DNA from: Oscillospiraceae bacterium
GTDB lineage: Bacteria > Bacillota > Clostridia > Oscillospirales > CAG-272
Direction of reading: 5' to 3'
NCBI GenBank assembly: GCA_015065135.1
Contig: SVQY01000011.1
Location: forward strand, 1 to 59,041
Length of the DNA stretch: 59,041 nt
Below, one piece after another: positions 16,537 through 22,439 of the stretch. The translations under genes and the position numbers were made by a program. Numbering within the stretch: position 1 is the stretch's first letter; each line of letters opens with the position of its first letter. The notes beneath the pieces were generated by a model that had not been told where the DNA came from, searched no databases, and saw only the letters and a list, made by a program, of their open reading frames with translations.

Positions 16537-17796
16537 ATGTCAACGTACAGTGAGCTGATCAAGAATTTTGAAAAGATCAGAGCATATATGCGTGAGTTTT
16601 ACGTTTACGGCTTCAAGAGCCGCGACGAATACAGTGTCAAAAGTGCGCGCTCCTATGACGATGAGCGCCGCCGTATGGAAAGCTGGCTGGGCGATCACAT
16701 GAGCTTTGTGCGTACACCCGAGGGCAAAAATATGTTCATTTCCATCGATAGCCGTTCCATCCACCACAATCCCTTCTACCACGCGTGGAAAGCCAAAAGC
16801 TTCACTGACGGCGACATTACACTACATTTTATTCTGTTTGATATTCTTCACGATCCCGCTGTGAAGCGGAGCATCACTGAGATTCTGCAGGAGATCGACG
16901 AAAAATATCTTGCGGTCTTTGAAAACCCCATGATGTTTGACGAATCCACCATTCGCAAAAAACTGAAGGAATACTGCGAGGCGGGGATCGTTGTTGCCGA
17001 AAAGCTGGGCAGAAAAATGTATCACCGTCGCGCCGAGAGTGTCGATGTTTCCGATTTGAACGACGTTTTGCATTATTATTCCGAGGCAGCCCCCTGCGGC
17101 GTGATCGGCTCGTTTATATTGGATAAGACCGATGCGGACTCCGATGCATTTACCTTTAAGCATCATTACATAACAGCTGCTATGGATAGTGGTGTTCTTG
17201 CAGCGTTATTTGATGCCATGCGTGAAAAGCGCGCCGTGACCGTGACCAACCACAGCCGCCGCAAGAGCGAGGCGATAGAGAATCGCATCGTGCCGCTTCG
17301 CGTGTTCATCAGCGTACAAAGCGGTAGGCAGCACCTGATCGCCTATTTGCCGGAGTACGATCATTTTCAGTCCTATCGCTTGGATTATCTTTCGGATGTC
17401 AAGCCGAGAGAGCTGACACCGCGCTTTGACGAGCTGCGCGCTGAGCTTGACCGTATGCGGGGGAAAATGTGGGGCGTCAGCGTGCGGCGCAATAAATGGG
17501 GAAACGAGCAGCTTGAGCACGTAGAATTTACCGTGAAGGTAGAGGACTTTGAGGAGCATATCGTAAGACGTTTGGAGCGCGAAAAGCGGATCGGTACAGT
17601 TGAAAAGCTGGATGAGCACACTTATCGCTTTTCTGCGGATGTTTACGATACCAGCGAGATGGTTCCGTGGATCCGAACCTTTATCTGCCGCATCGTGCAG
17701 ATGAATTTTTCAAACCGTACGGTGGAGAATTTGTTTAAGGCTGATCTGGAGGCGATGTATCGTATCTACGGCATTGGAAAGGAGGTTGAGGAATGA
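16537..17796 (+). CDS. WYL-domain protein WYL-2
   Basis: A 419-residue protein. The first ~190 residues hold a winged helix region (STIRKKLKEYCEAGIVVAEK). The WYL core follows (AVTVTNHSRR, IVPLRVFISV, HLIAYLPEYDHFQSYRLDYL) and then a WCX domain. The RBS GGAGGT precedes ATG 16537. The stop overlaps the next gene by four bases. Pairs of WYL genes usually act as one regulatory unit, as in Pafbc. Confidence 0.82.
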   Translation: MSTYSELIKNFEKIRAYMREFYVYGFKSRDEYSVKSARSYDDERRRMESWLGDHMSFVRTPEGKNMFISIDSRSIHHNPFYHAWKAKSFTDGDITLHFILFDILHDPAVKRSITEILQEIDEKYLAVFENPMMFDESTIRKKLKEYCEAGIVVAEKLGRKMYHRRAESVDVSDLNDVLHYYSEAAPCGVIGSFILDKTDADSDAFTFKHHYITAAMDSGVLAALFDAMREKRAVTVTNHSRRKSEAIENRIVPLRVFISVQSGRQHLIAYLPEYDHFQSYRLDYLSDVKPRELTPRFDELRAELDRMRGKMWGVSVRRNKWGNEQLEHVEFTVKVEDFEEHIVRRLEREKRIGTVEKLDEHTYRFSADVYDTSEMVPWIRTFICRIVQMNFSNRTVENLFKADLEAMYRIYGIGKEVEE

Positions 17797-18704
17797 TTTT
17801 CAGTGAGTTATATTCCGCCTATTACAATGCAGTAGCGGCCATTCTTTCCCGTGTGCTTGAGGGCGAATGCTCCGAAAAAGAGCTACAGCAAATCGTTGTT
17901 GAGCGCGCCTTTGGCGAAAGTGTGCTTTCCATTCTGCCGTCGCTCAAGAGCGGGAAATGGCAACTGATTCACCCCGATATGACAACTCCTCTGGAGCATA
18001 TCCCCACCATGCCTATGACACTGCTGCAAAAGCGGTGGCTGAAGGCGATCTCTCTTGACCCGCGTGTGAAGTTGTTTGGCGTAGCGTTCCCCAATCTTGA
18101 TGATGTGGAGCCACTGTTTACCGAAGCGGATTATTATGTTTACGATAAATATAGCGATGGGGATCCTTTTGAGGACGAGGGGTATATTCAAATATTTCGC
18201 GTGATCCTGACTGCCATTCGCCAAAAAACGCCGATCAAATTTGAAATGATCAATCGAAAGGGCAGAACGGTGTTCGGGCGCTTTTTGCCCCAACGTCTGG
18301 AGTATTCCGAAAAGGACGACAAATTCAGAGTGGTTGCCGCGGGGAACGGCTTTGTCGGCACGGTCAATCTTTCTCGCATGACTCGTTGCACGCACTACAC
18401 GGGTGACAAGCCGTTGGATAGCAACGAGCGTGAAGTGCTTTACGATATAGCAACGGTAAAGCTTGTGGACGAGCGCAACGCACTGGAGCGCTTTATGCTT
18501 CATTTCGCTCATTTCGAAAAGCAGGCGGAGAAGTTGGACGAGAAGTACTATCTCATTAGGATCAAGTATGCGCGGGATGACGAGCCGGAAATGGTGATCC
18601 GCCTGCTTTCCTTTGGCCCGATGATCGAAGTGGTCGGCGGGGATACCTTGCGAAGACTGATCATAGAAAAACTAAGAAATCAGAAAAATTGTGGATTAAA
18701 ATAG
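17793..18704 (+). CDS. WYL-domain-like protein WYL-3
   Basis: A 303-residue protein, translationally coupled to WYL-2. The core (TPIKFEMINRKGRTVFGRFL, PQRLEYSEKDDKFRVVAAG) is the WYL Sm-like barrel. A clear N-terminal helix-turn-helix is not obvious, so it may lack DNA binding and act with WYL-2. It is followed by a terminator and then the structured RNA array, so it could regulate the array. Confidence 0.7.
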   Translation: MIFSELYSAYYNAVAAILSRVLEGECSEKELQQIVVERAFGESVLSILPSLKSGKWQLIHPDMTTPLEHIPTMPMTLLQKRWLKAISLDPRVKLFGVAFPNLDDVEPLFTEADYYVYDKYSDGDPFEDEGYIQIFRVILTAIRQKTPIKFEMINRKGRTVFGRFLPQRLEYSEKDDKFRVVAAGNGFVGTVNLSRMTRCTHYTGDKPLDSNEREVLYDIATVKLVDERNALERFMLHFAHFEKQAEKLDEKYYLIRIKYARDDEPEMVIRLLSFGPMIEVVGGDTLRRLIIEKLRNQKNCGLK

Positions 18705-18710
18705 CAAAAA

Positions 18711-18733
18711 AGCTCTCTTTCGAGGGCTTTTTT
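18711..18733 (+). terminator. terminator after WYL pair
   Basis: Hairpin AGCTCTC-TTTC-GAGGGCT followed by six T. Confidence 0.85.
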
Positions 18734-18776
18734 GTCGTTTTCGCAGCTTTTTTTCCGTGATAACAGAGGAAAACAA

Positions 18777-18785
18777 TGGTAAAAT
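18777..18785 (+). promoter_or_regulatory. likely promoter of the structured RNA array
   Basis: TGGTAAAAT is an extended -10 element ending 10 bases before the first element, so transcription would begin almost exactly at its closing stem. No consensus -35 is present. Confidence 0.5.
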
Positions 18786-18795
18786 GAGGTCACAA

Positions 18796-18876
18796 AAGGC
18801 GCAGACAGCAACGTTGTGTTGACCATAGGATTTCAATTCCTTTAGGTCGTCGGGTTCATAGCCTGGAGGCGCCTTG
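18796..18876 (+). ncRNA. structured RNA element 1 (tRNA-like interior)
   Basis: Closing stem AAGGCGC (18796-18802) with GCGCC (18869-18873), the invariant ACAGC (18805-18809), and UUG after the stem (18874-18876). The interior has an anticodon-like arm AGGA-UUUCAAU-UCCU and a T-arm-like hairpin UCGGG-UUCAUAG-CCUGG at tRNA-like spacing. The A-rich strand seen in other copies is absent. Confidence 0.75.
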
Positions 18877-18879
18877 ATA

Positions 18880-19027
18880 AAGATACGAACAGCAATCAAA
18901 GAACCGCAACAGGCTGATCTTGAAAAAGGTTTGGCATCGCGATGCATCCGGCCCCTGTCTTAAGCAGGAATGCTCGATGCTGTCACACTGATGACCGTGC
19001 AAGCGGTCAGGTCAAAAACGTATCTTG
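18880..19027 (+). ncRNA. structured RNA element 2 (longest copy)
   Basis: Stem AAGATACG (18880-18887) with CGTATCTT, UUG ending at 19027; ACAGC at 18889-18893; AAAAA before the 3' strand. The 148-nt element has several inner hairpins, including GACCG-UGCAAG-CGGUC near the T-arm position. Confidence 0.75.
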
Positions 19028-19087
19028 TTTACTGCATCGCTATAATTCTTTACCTTGTACGTATTGCGTTCACTGGCGGTGTGAAGA

Positions 19088-19169
19088 AAGGCACGAACAG
19101 CAATTGCGTAAGCATCTGACTTTTAATCAGTGAAGCTAACGGGCTTATCACCCGGGGAAACGTGCCTTG
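19088..19169 (+). ncRNA. structured RNA element 3 (tRNA-Lys mimic)
   Basis: Stem AAGGCACG (19088-19095) with CGTGCCTT, then G (19161-19169); ACAGC at 19097-19101. The interior holds AGCATCTGACTTTTAATCAG, the exact D-arm end plus anticodon arm of a normal tRNA-Lys(UUU), then a 7-base loop hairpin ACGGG-CUUAUCA-CCCGG in the T-arm place. The tRNA acceptor stem is replaced by the family stem. Confidence 0.8.
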
Positions 19170-19225
19170 TAGCGATCCGTCCGAAGGAAATCGTTATTGT
19201 CCGGAGTGGCTTGGATCGAAAATGA

Positions 19226-19339
19226 AAGATGCCAACAGCAACGAAAACATATTAACTTTCCCTCCACTAGGGAGGAGCTGCTTCGTAAGCAGACCGGTGC
19301 GGGGTGAAAACCCCCGTAAGTTTGAAAAACGGCATCTTG
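19226..19339 (+). ncRNA. structured RNA element 4
   Basis: Stem AAGATGCC (19226-19233) with GGCATCTT, then G (19331-19339); ACAGC at 19235-19239; GAAAAAC before the 3' strand. Inner hairpins CCCUCC-ACUA-GGGAGG, CUGCUU-CGU-AAGCAG and GGGG-UGAAAAC-CCCC (T-loop-sized). Confidence 0.78.
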
Positions 19340-19377
19340 TTTCTATTGATATACACCGTTATGGCGGTGTATATATT

Positions 19378-19427
19378 GGCACACTGAACCGCAGGTGGTA
19401 AGTAGAGCCGCATTGCCGCAGTGTGCC
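19378..19427 (+). ncRNA. unassigned hairpin RNA between elements 4 and 5
   Basis: A perfect 9-bp pair GGCACACTG / CAGTGTGCC closes a 32-nt loop that contains GGTGGTAAGTAGAGC, close to a tRNA D-arm. It lacks ACAGC and UUG, so it is not a family copy. Another hairpin (ATACACCG-TTATGG-CGGTGTAT) lies just left at 19350-19375. Confidence 0.4.
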
Positions 19428-19432
19428 GAAAA

Positions 19433-19540
19433 AGAGATGCGTACAGCCATCTTGGAAAACCTGCCCACCGCATTCCATAATCCGGCGCGAGTAGTGCGTC
19501 GCGTTCACCGGCTTGCAGTACAGGTCAAAAAGGCATCTCG
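19433..19540 (+). ncRNA. structured RNA element 5 (divergent)
   Basis: Stem GAGATGC (19434-19440) with GCATCTC (19533-19539); ACAGC at 19443-19447; AAAAA before the 3' strand; the usual UUG appears as CG. The interior has a hairpin CCGGCGCGA ... UCGCGUUCACCGG. Confidence 0.65.
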
Positions 19541-19543
19541 AAA

Positions 19544-19651
19544 AAGATACAGACAGCTAACTCTTAGCAGTGTGGTTCCCAAAGGAACGCCCGTTTTCGG
19601 AACGGGAGTGGCGCGGTGAGATTCCGCGCAGCTGCTGTAAACTGTATCTTG
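19544..19651 (+). ncRNA. structured RNA element 6
   Basis: Stem AAGATACAG (19544-19552) with CTGTATCTT, then G (19642-19651); ACAGC follows directly (19553-19557); AAA before the 3' strand. Three inner hairpins, one GCGCGG-UGAGAUU-CCGCGC with a 7-base loop of T-loop type. Confidence 0.78.
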
Positions 19652-19656
19652 TCAGA

Positions 19657-19740
19657 AAGGCACCTGCAGCAATTTTTGTCGTGCAGGATCCCGTTAAGAT
19701 CCATAGCACCTCCGCTTTGCGGAGAGAAAACGGTGCCTTG
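19657..19740 (+). ncRNA. structured RNA element 7
   Basis: Stem AAGGCACC (19657-19664) with GGTGCCTT, then G (19732-19740); GCAGC in place of ACAGC (19666-19670); GAAAAC before the 3' strand. It ends only 21 bases before the next start codon, so it is also the 5' leader of that gene. Confidence 0.75.
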
Positions 19741-19761
19741 CTTTTTGAAAGGAGAGACGAT

Positions 19762-20976
19762 ATGTTTCGATACGGAGGGAAAGATCGATTCAAGGATCGC
19801 TTTGACTTTTTTGAATGGTCCGCACCCTTTTACGAGACACCCGAAGAGGTGTACCGTGCCCTTAACAAGGCAGGGATAGAGGGAAAAACGCTTGTGGCGA
19901 TCCACGCGGTGGGGGCCTGCCGTTTTTTCAATTCTCCCATGCTGTATTGGAAGATCAAAGGCGCGGGTATCGAGCCGGGCGATCTTTGGTGGGAGCGGTA
20001 TGAGCATTTAGACGACGTGCTCGTTCCGCATAGCGTAAAGCTTTGCGAGCCCATTCAATTCGTGTTTGATGACCGCACCAGTATCGAGATCCTGCCGATC
20101 GATGAGGGCGGCGCAAGGATCGGTGTCAACAGTATTCCCGTAGGTCTTGTGGACGGTCTGAACAAAAGCGGCGTTGACGCAAACAGCCTGTTTCGTGAAC
20201 TGCTTGGCAGAAAGATCGAACATATCGACCTCAAGGAGATCACAAACGAAACAAGATGGATCAATCGGTACACGATTGAAAAAAGCAAGGGAAACAAAGA
20301 GCTTCGCTGTCAGCACGTGATACGGCTGTCGCTTGGTTCCCCCTGCAAAATTGAGCTGATCAGCTCGTGGGAAAGCTGGTATGAGGTGACGGCAGAGGTC
20401 GATCATAATTCTCAGGGAATTGCATACAAAAGAGTGAAAAGTGCCCAAAAGGAGAGAAGCGAGGCCTGCATTGTGAATGGTAGGGACGGCGGAGGCACCT
20501 TCTGGATCATCGGAACGCGCACCGACGACGGGAAAACGCATCCGGTGGCGCATTGCGACGGCACGGGCATTTCCATAGACGATATGTATGTAGAAGAATA
20601 CCTGACGGAGTTTCTCTATCGGTATTTCGACCCCAAGATCCAAGAGGATCGCTATGAGCAAGAGCCTTCCTTTGACTGGTATGGCGGCAATCTTTACACG
20701 TTTGACGTGATGCGAAAAATGATCGCGGATATCCGTGAAACGGTCGTGATGCTGCAAAGCGATTACGATAATTCTGCGCTCGATGCCATAAAAGCACATT
20801 GGGGATCTTACAAGTATACGGAAAAATCAAGGGATCAGCTGAGCGAAAAGGAGATCAACGAGCTGAAAAAGAATGTGGTCCCGAAGGCGGTCAATTTTTA
20901 TGAGAGATTTTGCGATCGCATGGAAAAAATGCTGCAGATCCCCGAAAATAACGTGATGTCCTTCGCAGGTCCCTGA
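19762..20976 (+). CDS. hypothetical protein within the structured RNA array
   Basis: A 404-residue soluble protein that I cannot place in a family. It is rich in acidic and aromatic residues; a beta-rich first half (LVAIHAVGACRFFN, EILPIDEGGARIGVNSIPVG) is followed by a helical end (from about residue 300). No P-loop, nuclease or HTH motif is seen. The start at 19762 follows AAAGGAGAG; an open frame before it overlaps elements 6 and 7 and is rejected. Its position between two blocks of the same RNA family, with no terminator on either side, suggests it is co-transcribed with them and may bind or process them. This link is inference. Confidence 0.75.
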   Translation: MFRYGGKDRFKDRFDFFEWSAPFYETPEEVYRALNKAGIEGKTLVAIHAVGACRFFNSPMLYWKIKGAGIEPGDLWWERYEHLDDVLVPHSVKLCEPIQFVFDDRTSIEILPIDEGGARIGVNSIPVGLVDGLNKSGVDANSLFRELLGRKIEHIDLKEITNETRWINRYTIEKSKGNKELRCQHVIRLSLGSPCKIELISSWESWYEVTAEVDHNSQGIAYKRVKSAQKERSEACIVNGRDGGGTFWIIGTRTDDGKTHPVAHCDGTGISIDDMYVEEYLTEFLYRYFDPKIQEDRYEQEPSFDWYGGNLYTFDVMRKMIADIRETVVMLQSDYDNSALDAIKAHWGSYKYTEKSRDQLSEKEINELKKNVVPKAVNFYERFCDRMEKMLQIPENNVMSFAGP

Positions 20977-21013
20977 AGCATAGAGGGATCTTAGCGATAG
21001 CATATTCTTAAAA

Positions 21014-21084
21014 AAGGCGCAAACAGCCATAAAGATGCTGAATAGGCGAGGAGAAATCCGACCCTTATCAAAAAATGCGCCTTG
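21014..21084 (+). ncRNA. structured RNA element 8
   Basis: Stem AAGGCGC (21014-21020) with GCGCCTT, then G (21077-21084); ACAGC at 21023-21027; AAAAAAU before the 3' strand. At 71 nt it is the shortest copy. A tRNA-like RNA starts six bases after it. Confidence 0.78.
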
Positions 21085-21089
21085 TATAC

Positions 21090-21154
21090 GGAGGGCGGCT
21101 CTGTGGAAGAGCAAGGGATTCCCTCGGGGCAGGTTCAAATCCTGCCGCCCTCCA
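21090..21154 (+). tRNA. short tRNA-like RNA without anticodon arm
   Basis: The ends GGAGGGCG (21090-21097) and CGCCCTCC pair over 8 bp, one more than in a normal acceptor stem. A correct T arm (GCAGG-TTCAAAT-CCTGC) precedes the 3' strand, and a D-arm-like hairpin GCTC-TGTGGAA-GAGC follows the 5' strand. The total is about 65 nt and no 5-bp anticodon arm with a 7-base loop can be drawn. CCA is not encoded. It could be an inactive tRNA remnant or a purposeful tRNA mimic. Confidence 0.55.
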
Positions 21155-21162
21155 CACCTTCA

Positions 21163-21244
21163 AAGGCGCAGACAGCGATTATTTCGCGCCGAGCACCGCC
21201 TCGTAAAACCGTAGCCGAAACGCGAATGCGGCAAATGCGCCTTG
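21163..21244 (+). ncRNA. structured RNA element 9
   Basis: Stem AAGGCGC (21163-21169) with GCGCCTT, then G (21237-21244); ACAGC at 21172-21176; CAAAU before the 3' strand. It lies eight bases after the tRNA-like RNA and six before tRNA-Arg. Confidence 0.8.
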
Positions 21245-21250
21245 TTATAT

Positions 21251-21326
21251 ACGGATGTAGCTCAATGGATAGAGCAACGGATTTCTAATCCGTCGGTTAT
21301 AGGTTCGAATCCTATCATTCGTGCCA
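21251..21326 (+). tRNA. tRNA-Arg (TCT)
   Basis: Full cloverleaf of 76 nt: acceptor ACGGATG with CATTCGT, D arm GCTC...GAGC, anticodon loop TTTCTAA (TCT), T arm ATAGG-TTCGAAT-CCTAT, encoded CCA. It is flanked by two structured RNA elements 2-6 bases away. Confidence 0.95.
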
Positions 21327-21328
21327 AA

Positions 21329-21412
21329 AAGGCGCAGACAGCGTGAGCTTTTAGGTGACTTGGCATTTTCATGCCGAGCGTTCCAACGGGAGCATCCGAA
21401 AAACGCGCCTTG
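21329..21412 (+). ncRNA. structured RNA element 10
   Basis: Stem AAGGCGC (21329-21335) with GCGCCTT, then G (21405-21412); ACAGC at 21338-21342; GAAAAAC before the 3' strand. The 5' end is two bases after the CCA of tRNA-Arg and the 3' end five bases before tRNA-Phe. Inner hairpin UUGGCAU-UUUC-AUGCCGA. Confidence 0.8.
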
Positions 21413-21417
21413 TATAT

Positions 21418-21493
21418 GCCTCGGTAGCTCAGTTGGTAGAGCGAGGGACTGAAAATCCCTGCGTCGCAGGTTCGATTCCTGCCTGAGGCACCA
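21418..21493 (+). tRNA. tRNA-Phe (GAA)
   Basis: A 76-nt cloverleaf: acceptor GCCTCGG with CTGAGGC, anticodon loop CTGAAAA (GAA), T arm GCAGG-TTCGATT-CCTGC, discriminator A and encoded CCA. Confidence 0.95.
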
Positions 21494-21494
21494 A

Positions 21495-21576
21495 AAGGCA
21501 AGTACGGCAAAATTAGTCTCCGAGTAGCGTCTCTATAATAAAACGAGCCGCGCTGACGGCGCGACAGCTTGCCTTG
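21495..21576 (+). ncRNA. structured RNA element 11 (ACGGC variant)
   Basis: Stem AAGGCAAG (21495-21502) with CTTGCCTT, then G (21568-21576). The motif is ACGGC (21504-21508) and the A-rich strand is missing. It begins one base after the CCA of tRNA-Phe. Confidence 0.7.
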
Positions 21577-21582
21577 TTATAT

Positions 21583-21654
21583 GCATCGGTAGTTCAGTGG
21601 TAGAATAGGGGACTAAAAATCCCGGTGTCGCAGGTTCGATTCCTGCCCGATGCA
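21583..21654 (+). tRNA. degenerate tRNA-Phe-like gene (anticodon AAA)
   Basis: Acceptor GCATCGG with CCGATGC and a normal T arm are intact. The D arm is weak (GTTC/GAAT), the anticodon stem has a G-G mismatch at its outer pair, and the loop CTAAAAA gives anticodon AAA, which bacteria hardly ever use. The terminal CCA is not encoded, unlike in the two tRNAs before it. It may be a decayed copy of tRNA-Phe. Confidence 0.6.
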
Positions 21655-21715
21655 TTAGCTCATAGCACAGGCGGGCTTGTAAATTCGAGATACCGCTATG
21701 AGAAAGGAGAGGAAA

Positions 21716-22417
21716 ATGTCAAAGGAACTTTGTTTTTGTCATCAAGAATTTGAGTGCATTGTGCGTGAGATCTTGTCGATACACGACCGACCACTGACCG
21801 ATGCGGACGTTGCCGCGATCACCGAGCTGGATTGCTCAAATTTCAGCTTTTGTGCAGAAGATATTGACGCGCTTTCTTGCTTCAAGGGGTTGCGAGATCT
21901 AACCATCAATATCAATGCCGACGACCTCTCCTTTTTGCAGAGAATGTCGCAGCTGGAAAGCTTGGATATAGAATGCTGGAGTCTGAAGGAGGGGCTTGAC
22001 CTTCGTGCGCTTTCGCATTTGCACAGGTTGAGGTATCTGTTTATATCGGGTGGAGATATTTCGGATATGGACATTCTCCATACGGAGGCGCTGGTTGGGC
22101 TTCGTGAACTGGAGAGCTTGGGCTTTCACGAGTTCGGGACAGTGGATCTGCAGCCCCTTGGGCAGATGTCGTGGTTAAAAAGCTTCTTATGTGGTTGGGC
22201 GAACAGCGTCAAGCACGTTGAGGCCATCGGCATGTTGCAAAATTTAAAAGAGTTAACACTGATCTATCTTGCTATGAAGGATCTTGATTTTTTGGACACC
22301 CTTCCGTCAGATATGGAGCTGGAATTGTGCTCTCTTGGCGTGGAAAAGGGTATCCCCTATGAGAAGCTAAAACGATTTTATAAGGGTAACTTTGACGAGA
22401 TAGACAAGTACCCTTGA
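21716..22417 (+). CDS. leucine-rich-repeat-like protein
   Basis: A 233-residue cytoplasmic protein with degenerate leucine-rich repeats of about 23 residues (LRDLTININADDLSFLQRMS, LRELESLGFHEFGTVDLQPL, LKELTLIYLAMKDLDFLDTL). No signal peptide and no LPxTG are present, so it is a scaffold-type protein. AAAGGAG precedes ATG 21716. It ends 22 bases before the DUF2828 gene and starts 61 bases after the tRNA array, so it probably shares the array transcript. Confidence 0.65.
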   Translation: MSKELCFCHQEFECIVREILSIHDRPLTDADVAAITELDCSNFSFCAEDIDALSCFKGLRDLTININADDLSFLQRMSQLESLDIECWSLKEGLDLRALSHLHRLRYLFISGGDISDMDILHTEALVGLRELESLGFHEFGTVDLQPLGQMSWLKSFLCGWANSVKHVEAIGMLQNLKELTLIYLAMKDLDFLDTLPSDMELELCSLGVEKGIPYEKLKRFYKGNFDEIDKYP

Positions 22418-22439
22418 CACACTGAAAGGAGTGAGTTTC

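Noticed and set aside
19570-19761. Upstream in-frame extension of the 404-residue protein
   Set aside because: It would translate structured elements 6 and 7; the good RBS lies at the 19762 ATG.
18796-21576. CRISPR array
   Set aside because: The repeated parts are short stem arms with changing sequence, not identical direct repeats with regular spacers, and no cas gene is near.
18796-21576. T-box riboswitches or a phage tRNA cluster
   Set aside because: No specifier/antiterminator layout or terminator is seen, and no phage structural genes, integrase or terminase are present.
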